Counted from the stretch's first letter, positions 1 through 9,817 are shown. The stretch: 64,000 nt of DNA from Desulfobacula toluolica Tol2 (GCF_000307105.1 NC_018645.1:2813501-2877500); one strand, 5' to 3'. Notes: generated from the sequence alone by a model not told the origin. Numbers and translations: made by a program.

Positions 1-1038
1 TGATCCCAGAATTTGCCCTGCCTTTTTTAATAGCTGGGTACAATATTCAGTAAATCCCAAGATTAAAAATCCTTTTGGATCTTCAATAAATTTCATTTGA
101 TCCAACGCATTGGTAATGGCCTGAAAATTTGAATTTTTATGTTTATCCGGGTGATATTCTCTGAAGACGTCTTTAAATTCAATAGCAAGTCCAGGCTTGA
201 TTTCTTCAAACAAAGAATAACTTCTGTCCCCGAGTTCATCAGCAATATTTTTACTGATGGATTGAAGAATATCATTAAAAACCGTCAGTATAGCGGAAAA
301 ATCTTTTTCCCCGCCCTGATCATCCAGTTGAATCTCTTCTTTTTGTTCAATCAAGCCGGATGAAATCACGGAAAAAAAGATTTTATATACAGCAAATTCA
401 TCATATCCACTTTCAGTTATGATTTGACGGACCGACCGGGTTCCGTCAATCAAAGAAAGAACCCGCCACTCATTTGCATTGAGCTTTATCTCATCCTTGC
501 TTTGCACCTTTCCCGACATTTTAAACACCATTTTATCACTAGGGATGAATTCCTTTAGAACTGACAATTCATCAATACGCCGGGATGCTTCAAGAATCAG
601 TTTCATGGGATTGAGCTGGGTGACAATCATGCCCTTTAAGTTCAACCTAGTATCTTTATATTCAAACCTGCCTTTTTTCCAGAAAAGAAGATTATATAAA
701 ATAGCTTCAACCTGCCGGGTATTATACTTTTTCAAGGTATCAACCGAAATATATCCTTTTTCTACAAGTATTTTGCCCAGATGCATCTTTTCCTGTCTGG
801 CAAGGGCAAAACATTTTTGAAGTTGCTTCGCTGAAATGATTCCGTCATTTCGCATCAGAGACCCCAGTCTTGCCTCCTTAAAAGAGGCTGATGCATAAAT
901 AATTGTTCCCTGCTCAAAAAAAACCCGGCTTTCCTCATCATCACAGGTTACTGTCAGCACTCCTGTTTTCTGATCATTACACAACAGCTGAAGGATACTT
1001 GCCAGAGTTAATCCTTCAAAATCACCCTGAAGATTCAT
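1..1038 (-). CDS. DUF4388-domain protein with C-terminal J-domain-like segment (partial, runs off left edge)
   Basis: The minus strand is open for 346 codons from an ATG at 1038 (AAGGA just upstream) to base 1 with no stop, so the C-terminus lies outside the window. The N-terminus (MNLQGDFEGLTLASILQLL) matches the start of DUF4388/PATAN-type domains, which occur in deltaproteobacterial signalling and gliding proteins. The middle, about residues 60-220, looks helical. Around residue 296 there is an HPDK motif inside FREYHPDKHKN, followed by a helix, as in DnaJ J-domains. That suggests an Hsp70 (DnaK) contact, but this is inference. The cellular role is unknown. Domain assignment is by eye. Confidence 0.75.
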   Translation of the reverse strand, partial: MNLQGDFEGLTLASILQLLCNDQKTGVLTVTCDDEESRVFFEQGTIIYASASFKEARLGSLMRNDGIISAKQLQKCFALARQEKMHLGKILVEKGYISVDTLKKYNTRQVEAILYNLLFWKKGRFEYKDTRLNLKGMIVTQLNPMKLILEASRRIDELSVLKEFIPSDKMVFKMSGKVQSKDEIKLNANEWRVLSLIDGTRSVRQIITESGYDEFAVYKIFFSVISSGLIEQKEEIQLDDQGGEKDFSAILTVFNDILQSISKNIADELGDRSYSLFEEIKPGLAIEFKDVFREYHPDKHKNSNFQAITNALDQMKFIEDPKGFLILGFTEYCTQLLKKAGQILGS

Positions 1039-1379
1039 AATGTCCTTTTTGTATCTTTCATTATCCTTTTTCCAGTCCAAAACCTTTTGATATGCTTTAA
1101 AGACCGCCAGTGAAATACTATGCCATAATATTTGGGCGAATACAATATCATCCTCCTTGATGGCATTAGTTCAGACACACCTGATATAATGACTCTTCAG
1201 AATACGACATCCCCATATAACTGCCACGGGCAAACTTAGCCATTTTATACTATAATCTGGTCACCTTGGTTTGCCCACAACAAAGATTGAAAGTTGCTGT
1301 TTGAATTTTTGAAGACTTTCATATAAAAAAAGATTAAAAGAAGTAGTTAAACGATATCATATTTATATAATTGGAAATA
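1039..1379. other. Intergenic region upstream of truA with no supported gene
   Basis: This 341-bp stretch separates the divergent DUF4388 gene and truA. It contains one copy of the dispersed repeat (listed separately). A 44-codon minus-strand frame beginning near 1172 overlaps the DUF4388 start codon. It has no recognisable product, and I do not support it as a gene. Confidence 0.5.
1217..1320 (-). repeat. Dispersed intergenic repeat, copy A
   Basis: Read on the minus strand, this segment starts GAAAGTCTTCAAAAATTC, continues through GTTGTGGGCAAACC and a GACCAGATTATAGTAT segment, and ends GCCCGTGGCAGTTAT. The same ordered blocks occur at 20166, 24761 and 58597. It holds short internal inverted repeats (GAAAGT/ACTTTC). 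It sits in the truA upstream region, inverted relative to the other copies. Confidence 0.7.
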
Positions 1380-2123
1380 ATGAAGAAAAATTTTAAAATT
1401 ATTGTTGAATACGATGGTACGGATTTCTTTGGCTGGCAAAGACAAAATGACAAGAAAACCATTCAGGGTGAACTTGAAAAAGCCTTAAGCATGATCCTGA
1501 ACCAGGATGTCAGAATTTCAGGATCAGGACGAACAGATGCAGGTGTTCATGCATTTGGTCAGGTTGCAAATTTTCATGTCAATACCGGTATATTGCCACA
1601 GAATATTAAAAAAGGAGTTAACAGTGTAATCAAGCAACCCATTGTGATCAGGGAATGCCAAATTGTGGATAATGATTTCCATGGCAGGTACAAAGCTGTT
1701 TCCAAGGAATATCATTATTTTATTTTGAACAGGGAAGATCCTTGCGCCATAGGCAGGTCATATCAATGGCATATCCGGCATCCTCTCGATATTGAGGCTA
1801 TGAATCAATGCTGCAATGAGATTACAGGGGTGTTTGATTTTAAATCTTTTGAAAACACAGGAAGTCCAAGATCTTCAACCATCCGGGAAATCTTTTTTTC
1901 ACATATCAGCGTGTTGGATAATAATAGGTTGGTATTTAAAATTTGTGGCAGTGGTTTTTTAAAATATATGGTACGAAATTTAATAGGAACCATTGTTCTT
2001 GCGGGATTAAATAAAATCACGGTTACTCAGTTTAGAAAAATACTTGAAACAAAAGACAGGACAAAAGCAGGTCCGACAGCACCTGCTCATGGATTGTTTT
2101 TAAAAAAAGTAAATTATTCGTGA
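1380..2123 (+). CDS. truA: tRNA pseudouridine(38-40) synthase TruA
   Basis: TruA converts U38-U40 of tRNA anticodon arms to pseudouridine. The 247-residue product has the family-typical length and opens with KIIVEYDGTDFFGWQRQ. It carries the catalytic motif SGSGRTDAGVHA with nucleophile Asp53, and the C-terminal FLKYMVRNLIGT motif. I start at the ATG at 1380. An in-frame TTG nine bases upstream is also possible but adds nothing conserved. The 3' end overlaps the convergent ClC gene by 10 bp. Confidence 0.95.
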   Translation: MKKNFKIIVEYDGTDFFGWQRQNDKKTIQGELEKALSMILNQDVRISGSGRTDAGVHAFGQVANFHVNTGILPQNIKKGVNSVIKQPIVIRECQIVDNDFHGRYKAVSKEYHYFILNREDPCAIGRSYQWHIRHPLDIEAMNQCCNEITGVFDFKSFENTGSPRSSTIREIFFSHISVLDNNRLVFKICGSGFLKYMVRNLIGTIVLAGLNKITVTQFRKILETKDRTKAGPTAPAHGLFLKKVNYS

Positions 2124-3904
2124 TCTTTTATTTTTTGGATATGATCATTGTAATGAGAGATGATATCACGCCTGTAGATCAAACCGATCAGCTTGCCTGA
2201 ATCATTTTCTTCCACAACAGGCAAGGCATCAATATTTTTTTGAGTCAGCTTTAAGAGTACGGTGTTCAGATCTTCGGACGGCAAAGTATAAATCAGATCT
2301 GACACCATGATATCTTTCATGACAACCAGTTGTTCTATATGGGGGGTAAAAATAATTTCCCTGATATCAGTAGAGGAAAAAATACCGGAAAAATGCCCCT
2401 TGCTGTTGATAACGGGAAAATAGTGCTGTTTTGTACTTGAAAAAAATTTTTTAAATTCACTGAACGGCATATCTTCATTCACACATCTGACTTCTTTGAT
2501 CAAGTGTCTTAAACTTCCAACTTTCATGGTTTGAAGGATATCCATCATCACCTCTCCTGCATGGACAGGTGAATCAATCCTGGATTTAACCTGATTTTCA
2601 AAGATCGTCCATCTCCTGCACAACAAATAACAAATGGAACACACCATGAGACTTGGCAACAGCAAGTGATAGGAGTTGGTCATTTCACTGATAAAAATTA
2701 TTGTTGAAATCGGCGTATTGGATACTGCTGCAAAAAAGCCGGCCATACCGACAATAACAAAGGAACCAGGGGTAGTGACAACCGAAGGGATCAGCAGGTT
2801 AAAGATTTTCCCGACCGCCCCCCCCATGGCGGCACCAATAACAATGGACGGACCAAACACACCTCCGCTGCCGCCGGACCCAATGGAAAATGATGTGGTA
2901 AATATTTTTCCCAGGGCCAGTGCGATCAAGGTGGGGATGGCTACCTGGTTGAAAATAGCCTCTTGTGCAATCCCATACCCAAATGCAAGTGTATAAGGAA
3001 GAAAAAAGCCGATAACACCCGTGATCAATCCGCCAATGGCTGGTTTAAAATGGTTGGGGATTGAAAACTTCTTGAACAGATCAATCACCCCGTAAAATAC
3101 TTTAATGTACAAAACAGCAGTGAGTACAAGAATAACGGCCAGGACAAGATACGGCCCCAATTCCAATGGATTTTGAAATTTAAATCCAGGCGAATCAAAT
3201 AAAGAACCCCATCCGAAAACAATACAGAAAATACAATAGGCGACAACAGAAGAAATACCCGCAGGAATGATAACTTCCGATTCAAAATCAGGGTCACGGT
3301 AGAGTACTTCAGCAGCAAAAAGCGCGCCCGCCAAAGGGGCTCGAAAAATACTGCCCACCCCGGCACCGATACCGGCAGCCATCATGATCCGTCTTTCTCT
3401 TTCGGAAAGCTTGAATTTGGTGGCCAGAAAAGATCCAAACCCTGCGCCGATTTGCGCGATAGGCCCTTCTTTGCCCCCGGAACCCCCGGTTGTCAATGTG
3501 ATGGTGGATGCAATGGTTTTGATTATGGGAATTCTGCCCCGGATCAGTCCGCCTTTATGATGGTATGCATCAATGGCGGCATCAGTTCCGTGGCCTTCTG
3601 CCTCCGGGGCGAATGTGTAAACAAGCCAGCCGCTGACAACACCGCCTAAAGCAGGCAGTATGAGAAGTATCCATTTGTTGAACGGCGTCTGGGTATGGGG
3701 TAAAAAAAGGTGTTCTCCTGCCGGAGATGTTGGTCTGTATCCGGCCATCATATCCAGGAAATAATGCATGCCAAATCCGCACAAATAATGAAAAACAATG
3801 GCACCGCACCCGGCAATAACACCGATTAAAACGAAATAGAATAGCCACTTACCGGCAACTGCAATATCTGCCGAGCCTATCTTTTCTCCCACACCCATGG
3901 GCAT
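2114..3904 (-). CDS. ClC-family chloride channel/transporter with CBS domains
   Basis: This is a 596-residue inner-membrane protein. About 430 residues form the multi-helix ClC core with ion-binding motifs GSGGKEGPIAQIG, GIGAGVGSIFRAPLAGALF and GSGGSGGVFGP. The glutamate of the GKEGP loop is the family's gating/proton glutamate. A cytoplasmic C-terminal CBS pair (about residues 460-590) may sense adenine nucleotides, as in other CBS-bearing members. I cannot tell exchanger from channel by eye. The ATG at 3904 overlaps the upstream aminotransferase stop (TAATG), so the two genes look translationally coupled. A second ATG at 3898 is possible. Confidence 0.93.
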   Translation of the reverse strand: MPMGVGEKIGSADIAVAGKWLFYFVLIGVIAGCGAIVFHYLCGFGMHYFLDMMAGYRPTSPAGEHLFLPHTQTPFNKWILLILPALGGVVSGWLVYTFAPEAEGHGTDAAIDAYHHKGGLIRGRIPIIKTIASTITLTTGGSGGKEGPIAQIGAGFGSFLATKFKLSERERRIMMAAGIGAGVGSIFRAPLAGALFAAEVLYRDPDFESEVIIPAGISSVVAYCIFCIVFGWGSLFDSPGFKFQNPLELGPYLVLAVILVLTAVLYIKVFYGVIDLFKKFSIPNHFKPAIGGLITGVIGFFLPYTLAFGYGIAQEAIFNQVAIPTLIALALGKIFTTSFSIGSGGSGGVFGPSIVIGAAMGGAVGKIFNLLIPSVVTTPGSFVIVGMAGFFAAVSNTPISTIIFISEMTNSYHLLLPSLMVCSICYLLCRRWTIFENQVKSRIDSPVHAGEVMMDILQTMKVGSLRHLIKEVRCVNEDMPFSEFKKFFSSTKQHYFPVINSKGHFSGIFSSTDIREIIFTPHIEQLVVMKDIMVSDLIYTLPSEDLNTVLLKLTQKNIDALPVVEENDSGKLIGLIYRRDIISHYNDHIQKIKDHE

Positions 3905-5214
3905 TAACCTTGTCTGAGATCATTAATACCTTTTAAAATGATATCAAATAATATTTCAACATCACTCTCCTCAAGGCAGGAGAACGCCACCCGGATATTT
4001 TTTTCTCCAAGGGCAATCAAACCTGTGCCATAATTTTCAAGCAGATGAAGTCTTAATTTTTCAGCATTCACATCTTTGAGGCGGATACACATGAAATATC
4101 CTGAATTAAAAGGATAAACATCAAAGGCATCCTTAAATTTAGGGTTTTTTAAGACCTCTTTCATTTTTAATGCCCGGGTTTTGAGAAGTTCAAATTTCTC
4201 CTGTTTATAGGCATCATAATTCATGTCTTCCATGGATTTTAAAAGAATGGTCTGGCTTAAATGGGATGCATTGGAAATATTTCCACGAATACATCCTGCT
4301 GTCTTTTTTTCCAGCGCTTCCAAAACTGTTTCATCATCGCCATACACACCATAGGTAATAAATCCTGTCCTGAAACCCCAGACATAATCTTCTTTTGTGG
4401 CACCATCCAGTTTTACCGCCACAAGGCGTTTGTCCGCACCAGCCAATTTGGAAAATATGGATTCCTTGCTGGTTTCTTCTTCAAAAAACAACCCAAAGTA
4501 AGCATCATCACACGCTGCGACCACATTGGTTCCCTGCCGGGCAACGTCAATTAAAATACTTGCAACTTTGTCTGCTTCAGCTACACTCAAAGAATATCCG
4601 CTCGGGTTATGGGGGAAATTCAAAACCGTTACAATTTTATCATTTTCCTTGGCCTGCTCACGGATCACCTGTTCAAACGATTCAACATTAAATCGAGTCA
4701 ACTTATCGTCATATGCTTTGTAATTAACAATGCGCGCGCTGTTTCTGATACAAAAACTCATATTGTAATTGCCCCACATCATGTCAGGCAAAACAATCAC
4801 ATCATTGGAATCAACCCACACATCAGACAAAATGCTTATCCCATGGGTGATACCGGAAGTGACAACAGGAAGGCTGATGTTTTTATTTTCAAGAGATGGA
4901 TTTTTTTTGTAAATACCAGACTTCCATTTTTCTCGAAGATTAAGAACCCCATAGGATGGAGCATAGGATAAATAATCGTCCGGATCAATATCTTTGATAT
5001 ATTTTGTAACTGACGGCAGACTCAATACACTGGCGCCTTCTTTGGCAATACCAATGGTTGCATTGATTTTATGTGCGTATTGTTTGGCTTCAGCACTCTG
5101 GCTCAGGATGCCTTTTGGAAAGAAAAGTGCTTTTCCCATATTGGAAAGCATTTCAAAAATGTGGGGGTTGGACCCATTAATAATATCGTTTAGTTCTTGT
5201 GCAATTGGATTCAT
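3904..5214 (-). CDS. PLP-dependent class I/II aminotransferase
   Basis: This 436-residue fold-type I aminotransferase shows the NFPHNPSGY motif that binds the cofactor phosphate and pyridine region, the CDDAYFGLFF segment with the aspartate that contacts the PLP ring nitrogen, and the probable Schiff-base lysine in LDGATKEDYVWGFRTGF. A C-terminal NIRVAFS segment holds the substrate-carboxylate arginine. Substrate is not determinable from sequence: the aspartate/alanine/aromatic subgroup is plausible. It is cotranscribed with the downstream ClC gene, with which it overlaps by one base, although no functional link is evident. Confidence 0.85.
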   Translation of the reverse strand: MNPIAQELNDIINGSNPHIFEMLSNMGKALFFPKGILSQSAEAKQYAHKINATIGIAKEGASVLSLPSVTKYIKDIDPDDYLSYAPSYGVLNLREKWKSGIYKKNPSLENKNISLPVVTSGITHGISILSDVWVDSNDVIVLPDMMWGNYNMSFCIRNSARIVNYKAYDDKLTRFNVESFEQVIREQAKENDKIVTVLNFPHNPSGYSLSVAEADKVASILIDVARQGTNVVAACDDAYFGLFFEEETSKESIFSKLAGADKRLVAVKLDGATKEDYVWGFRTGFITYGVYGDDETVLEALEKKTAGCIRGNISNASHLSQTILLKSMEDMNYDAYKQEKFELLKTRALKMKEVLKNPKFKDAFDVYPFNSGYFMCIRLKDVNAEKLRLHLLENYGTGLIALGEKNIRVAFSCLEESDVEILFDIILKGINDLRQG

Positions 5215-5317
5215 AGTTCACTCGTTAAAAATTCAATCTCTTAAAATGGTTATTGGATAAACAAACCGCAAAAACAATTTATTGATAAAGCTTTAGAAAC
5301 GTACTTTGACCTAAAAA

Positions 5318-5356
5318 AAACTCTGCAGCTTTATCAAGACTAAAACCACAGAGTTT
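5318..5356 (-). terminator. Rho-independent terminator after the PxxKW gene
   Basis: On the minus strand AAACTCTG (5349-5356) pairs with CAGAGTTT (5318-5325), an 8-bp stem. It is followed by a run of T residues, with only 20 bp between the gene stop and the stem. Confidence 0.7.
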
Positions 5357-5378
5357 AAATAAAACTGATATATAAAGA

Positions 5379-5651
5379 CTATCTTCTTTTAGATGCTTTG
5401 ATCGGGTTGATTTTTTGTTTTTTCGTTACTTCAACGGTTTTAACATGAGTTGCAATATTACAATTGCCGTTTTTCCATTTTAATGATGGATCAGGAGCAG
5501 CAGTACAATAAACACCGGTTTCAAATTCTCCTGTTCTCTGACATCCGTTGCATTCGTCAATAATGGGTAGACAAGCGCCTTCATTGTAGCTACAGCCTTT
5601 TGATGTCATGAATACGCAGTCGTCACCTTTTCTAATAGTTGTACAAATCAT
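5379..5651 (-). CDS. PxxKW family cysteine-rich protein
   Basis: This is a small 90-residue soluble protein with eight cysteines spaced through the first two thirds (for example DECNGCQRTGEFETGVYC). A PSLKW motif gives the family its name, and the tail is basic (KINPIKASKRR). Proteins of this type are typical of sulfate-reducing deltaproteobacteria and their function is unknown. The cysteines suggest metal or Fe-S binding (inference). I place the start at 5651 (MICTTIRKGDDC), where the conserved sequence begins. An upstream in-frame extension to 5705 is not conserved-looking. The gene stands alone, followed by its own terminator. Confidence 0.75.
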   Translation of the reverse strand: MICTTIRKGDDCVFMTSKGCSYNEGACLPIIDECNGCQRTGEFETGVYCTAAPDPSLKWKNGNCNIATHVKTVEVTKKQKINPIKASKRR

Positions 5652-5866
5652 AATAATAATCCTGTATCTTAATCCTGTAGTTTGAATTTCAAATAGTCCC
5701 TTCAAGGACTATAACCTTAACTAACTATCACAACATCAAAAAACTGTCAATGTTTGAGATTGTTTGCCTGAGTATTTTTTTATATGAAAAATGATTTGAG
5801 TATTGTATATAAAAAAACAATGCAGCAATCTTTTCAACAAAACAAAGGATTAGATAACGTTCAATC

Positions 5867-6850
5867 ATGATAATAGAAAAAGCAAAAGAAGTATTAAGAA
5901 TAGAAGCAGAAAGTATTTTAAAATTAACCCGGAATATTAATACCTCTTTTGAAGATCTGGTTAATATTATTTGCAGTTCTACTGGAAGGGTTGTCATCTC
6001 TGGAATTGGCAAATCAGGACTGATCGGCAAAAAAATTGTTGCCACACTTATCAGCACCGGGACAAATGCAATGTTCCTGCATCCGGTTGAAGCGCTTCAC
6101 GGTGACTTGGGAATGGTGAATAAGGACGATGTGTTTATAGCTATTTCAAACAGCGGTGAAACCAATGAATTGAACCAATTACTCCCGGTAATCAAGCAAA
6201 TCGGGTGTAAAACGGCAGGATTCACAGGAAAAACCAATTCCAGCATGGCAAACTTTTGTGATATCGTCATTGATACAGGGGTTGAAAAAGAAGCCTGTCC
6301 CTTTAATATGGCTCCGACTTCAAGCACAACAGCCCAGCTTGCCATGGGTGATGCCCTGGCTGTTGTATTGATCACCAAGAAAAAATTTAAAAAAAGCGAC
6401 TTCATGAAATCCCATCCCGGAGGTGTTTTAGGGAAACGTCTTTCCTGCAGGGTTGGTGAAATCATGTTTGAGGCATCGACCGCACCGGCTGTATTAACAG
6501 GATCTTCCATGGGGTCGGCCATCGAAGAAATGGATAAATTCAGATTGGGTGCAGTGATTGTTATGGACAAGAACAAAACGCTTAAAGGAATTATCACTGA
6601 CGGAGATATCCGTCATTATCTGGCCAAAACACAATATGATTTAGCAAGCCAACCTGTTGACATGATCATGAGCAAAAACCCGCACACATTAACATCGGAA
6701 TCTTTTTTATATGATGCATTAAATATTATGGAAAAATATCAGATCACAGTGCTTCCCATTGTTGATAAGAAAAACAGGCTTGACGGACTTTTACATTTAC
6801 ACGATATCCTTGGAAAAGGATCTTTTCAATTTAATGGAGGGCATAAATGA
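5867..6850 (+). CDS. kdsD: Arabinose-5-phosphate isomerase (SIS + CBS)
   Basis: KdsD/KpsF interconverts ribulose-5-phosphate and arabinose-5-phosphate, the first step toward KDO for lipopolysaccharide. The 327-residue product has an N-terminal SIS domain (about residues 35-185) with SGIGKSGLIGKKI, HPVEALHGDLGM and SNSGETNEL. The SHPGGVLGKRL link leads to a tandem CBS pair (about 205-320). Its stop overlaps the start of the next gene (ATGA), so it is coupled to the phosphofructokinase gene. Confidence 0.93.
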   Translation: MIIEKAKEVLRIEAESILKLTRNINTSFEDLVNIICSSTGRVVISGIGKSGLIGKKIVATLISTGTNAMFLHPVEALHGDLGMVNKDDVFIAISNSGETNELNQLLPVIKQIGCKTAGFTGKTNSSMANFCDIVIDTGVEKEACPFNMAPTSSTTAQLAMGDALAVVLITKKKFKKSDFMKSHPGGVLGKRLSCRVGEIMFEASTAPAVLTGSSMGSAIEEMDKFRLGAVIVMDKNKTLKGIITDGDIRHYLAKTQYDLASQPVDMIMSKNPHTLTSESFLYDALNIMEKYQITVLPIVDKKNRLDGLLHLHDILGKGSFQFNGGHK

Positions 6851-8166
6851 AAAATTTTGATTTTTGCACGGATATTCCCACTCTTGGAGAAGCAAAAATT
6901 ATATCTCCGCTTAAAAAGCATACCAAACCGGGTGAACCTGAAAAAAGATTTATTTCAGATGATGCAAGGGTAATTGTTGACGTGCAGATAAATCGCCTGG
7001 AATCTGATTTAAAAAAAAACAGCAGCTTTGATCAGGCCGGGCCAAGAGAAAAAATATATTTTGATCCAAGCAAGCTCAAATGTGCCATTGTAACCTGCGG
7101 CGGATTATGTCCTGGATTGAACGATATTATCCGGTCTATTGTCCTGGAACTTTACCACATCTATAATGTTAAAACGATTTATGGAATCAAGCACGGACTT
7201 CAAGGATTTATTCCTGATTTTCAACACGATGTAATGAACTTGAATCCTGATTCAGTATCAGGAATTCAGAATACTGGAGGATCAATATTGGGTTCCTCCC
7301 GGGGAACTCAGGATATCGGTATGATTGTAGATTGTCTTGAAAGAATGACTATCGGCATTCTGTTCATGGTGGGCGGTGACGGGACATTAATGGCATCGAA
7401 AAGAATTGTAGAAGAAATTGAACAAAGGAATTTAAAGATATCGGTTATAGGAATTCCCAAAACAATTGATAATGACATTTACCTGGTATCCAGATCATTT
7501 GGATTTGATACTGCGGTTGATGTTGCAACCCTTGCCATCAAGGGGGCACACAACGAAGCGATTGCATACCCCAATGGAATCGGTTTGGTAAAACTCATGG
7601 GCAGACATTCCGGATTCCTGGCTGCAACGGCTGCACTGGCCCAACAGGATGCTAATTTTGTTCTCATTCCCGAGGTTGATATTTCCCTGGATGGAAAAAA
7701 CGGTTTTTTACAGGCCCTTGAAAATCGAATACTCCATCGAAAACATGCGGTTGTTATTGTGGCCGAGGGTGCGGGTCAGAAATTATTTGATAAACAGCAA
7801 AAAAAGTTTGATCCTTCCGGAAATATTGTTCTTCAGGATATTGGCCTTTTTCTCAAAGAAAAAATATCACAATGGTTTAAGGCAAAAAACATTCCCATTT
7901 CATTAAAATATATTGACCCGAGCTATATCATCAGAAGCCTGCCCGCAAATGCCAATGACAGTGTTTTTTGCGGTTTTCTCGGCCGGGACGCAGTTCACGC
8001 CGGAATGGCAGGAAAAACCAAATTATTGATCAGTTTCTGGAACAACCATTATGTTCATGTACCAATGGATGCTGCATCAGGAAAGCGAAAGAATCTTGAC
8101 CCCCAGGGAAAACTCTGGCAGTCGATTCTGGAAGCAACTGGCCAGGATACTTTTTTTACCGACTGA
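6847..8166 (+). CDS. 6-phosphofructokinase, PfkA superfamily (ATP-type, TP0108-like)
   Basis: This is a 439-residue phosphofructokinase of the long PPi/ATP superfamily. GGDGT at about residues 176-180 carries the glycine expected of ATP users, where PPi enzymes have GGDDT. PKTIDND at about 203-209 carries the lysine seen in PPi-type and trypanosomal/TP0108-like enzymes. The combination points to the ATP-dependent TP0108-like clade (inference; donor use needs assay). FGFDTAV and MGRHSGFLA are also present. It overlaps kdsD by 4 bp and converges on the LpoA-like gene with an 11-bp overlap. Confidence 0.88.
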   Translation: MKNFDFCTDIPTLGEAKIISPLKKHTKPGEPEKRFISDDARVIVDVQINRLESDLKKNSSFDQAGPREKIYFDPSKLKCAIVTCGGLCPGLNDIIRSIVLELYHIYNVKTIYGIKHGLQGFIPDFQHDVMNLNPDSVSGIQNTGGSILGSSRGTQDIGMIVDCLERMTIGILFMVGGDGTLMASKRIVEEIEQRNLKISVIGIPKTIDNDIYLVSRSFGFDTAVDVATLAIKGAHNEAIAYPNGIGLVKLMGRHSGFLAATAALAQQDANFVLIPEVDISLDGKNGFLQALENRILHRKHAVVIVAEGAGQKLFDKQQKKFDPSGNIVLQDIGLFLKEKISQWFKAKNIPISLKYIDPSYIIRSLPANANDSVFCGFLGRDAVHAGMAGKTKLLISFWNNHYVHVPMDAASGKRKNLDPQGKLWQSILEATGQDTFFTD

Positions 8167-9817
8167 TTTCGACAAATTTTCCCTTTTTAATCGTCATAAG
8201 AAAAAGCTCCCTATGGGCAACTCCATTTGCATCAAAAATGGTGTTGCCGGTCACGCCTTCGAACATACGCTTGCCTTGCAGGGTATCCTTCAGCGTCTCC
8301 CGGGAATCAACCGTTTCGTCCATGGCTGTCAAAAAAAGAATGGAAGCCGTATCATAGGATATGGCTTCTAAAAACTTTGGCTTTGTATTAAAGACCGCTT
8401 TGAATTTTTTTACAAATTGAGTTGTCTTTAAATTTTGACTGTTGTCAAAAAATCCGTCAGTTATGATAACTTGCTTGTTATAACCCTTTGCATCTTTCAA
8501 AAGACTTTCATGATGCCACAGATTTGTTCCGACAAGATACATGCCTGTAGCATCGTTAAATGAAAGTTGTGGAAGTATTAAGTTGATATTTGAAGGAGAA
8601 TCAGGAATAAAAAGGGCTTGAAAATCAATCTGAATTTTTTCTTTTGGATTATCATCCTCTTCTGATAGCGGATTGTTTTCAAATTCAACAGCTTCAGGTT
8701 TTAGAAAATCCGGAACCGGGAAAAACTGTCCGGTAAGCTTTTGTATCGGCTTGGTAAAATCTGTTTTTTTACCGTCATATAGCTCTATACCAACGACTTC
8801 TCCACCATATTCATCAACAACATCCCAAAAAAGTTCCATATATTTTTTGCCGTATTTTTCGTTGGGATAGAGAATTGCCACTTTTTTTATTCCAAGTTCC
8901 TGAAACAGATAAGCCCCAAGGGTTCGTACCTGCATATCAGGAGTAATGAAGTTTGAAAATAAATATTCTCCCTGCAGGGGAAACTCGCTTTTTTGTGTTA
9001 ACGCAATCATTGGTATTCCAAGTTTTTCAGCTTCCCGGCCAGCCGGATTAACTGTTAACAATGGCCCTATTATCCCTGCAACGTTTTTTTGATGTAAGTC
9101 TCTTACCCCTTCAATGGCAATATCCGGGTTGGCCCTGGTATCTTTTATAATGAGTTTAAATTCCCTGGAGTATTTTTTTGACAATTCCTGTATGGCCAAT
9201 TGAATTCCGGCCAATGCCCTTTGACCAAAAACAGCATATTTTCCTGTCAAAGGCAAAAGGCACCCAATCGTATCCTTATGAAAAAATGTTTTTTTTATGA
9301 CCGCCACAAGATCAGCTGCATCATTATAATAAGGGTGATCAGGATATTGAAACAAAAAAGTTTCAAGTATCTCTTTTGATTTAACAGCATTGTTTTCCAA
9401 AGCAAAATTAAGCCCTGTCCAATACATTAACAGGGGTTTGGGAATATGGATATTTTTTGTATCCAGAAGCTCTGCTATGGTTATTGCCGGTGTTTTTACC
9501 AGAACCGATTCAATGCGGGATATCAGTTGCGGTGTTTCATCTTCAGTTGCCTGGGCAAGCGCCTGGTCATAAACAAACAAGGCGTCCTTGTAACTTCCCC
9601 GCAAAAAAAATTTATCTGCTTCGGCAGATAAAATTTCAACAAGTGATATTTTTGGCTGATCCTGTTCTGTTTTGTCTTTTGCCGGTTCATCCGCCTCTAC
9701 CGGGAGTTTGTCTTTTTCAAAGGGAGGCTTTCCAGGCAGGTACGAACAAGCAGACAACCACAATATAATATTGAAAATTATGAAAAAATTAAAAAATTTT
9801 GTATGATTAGGCTTCAT
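8156..9817 (-). CDS. LpoA/LppC-like lipoprotein with periplasmic-binding-protein fold
   Basis: The 553-residue product starts with a lipoprotein signal ending in the lipobox LSAC. An acidic/lysine-rich linker and a helical TPR-like region (about residues 75-180) follow. The C-terminal half resembles type I periplasmic binding proteins (GCLLPLTGKYAVFGQRALAGI, VAGIIGPLL, VAILYPNEKYG). This matches penicillin-binding-protein activators of the LpoA type, but an amino-acid-sensing role cannot be excluded. I start at ATG 9817 so that the signal peptide is first; a TTG at 9856 also opens the frame. It lies downstream of miaA on the same strand. Confidence 0.8.
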   Translation of the reverse strand: MKPNHTKFFNFFIIFNIILWLSACSYLPGKPPFEKDKLPVEADEPAKDKTEQDQPKISLVEILSAEADKFFLRGSYKDALFVYDQALAQATEDETPQLISRIESVLVKTPAITIAELLDTKNIHIPKPLLMYWTGLNFALENNAVKSKEILETFLFQYPDHPYYNDAADLVAVIKKTFFHKDTIGCLLPLTGKYAVFGQRALAGIQLAIQELSKKYSREFKLIIKDTRANPDIAIEGVRDLHQKNVAGIIGPLLTVNPAGREAEKLGIPMIALTQKSEFPLQGEYLFSNFITPDMQVRTLGAYLFQELGIKKVAILYPNEKYGKKYMELFWDVVDEYGGEVVGIELYDGKKTDFTKPIQKLTGQFFPVPDFLKPEAVEFENNPLSEEDDNPKEKIQIDFQALFIPDSPSNINLILPQLSFNDATGMYLVGTNLWHHESLLKDAKGYNKQVIITDGFFDNSQNLKTTQFVKKFKAVFNTKPKFLEAISYDTASILFLTAMDETVDSRETLKDTLQGKRMFEGVTGNTIFDANGVAHRELFLMTIKKGKFVEISR

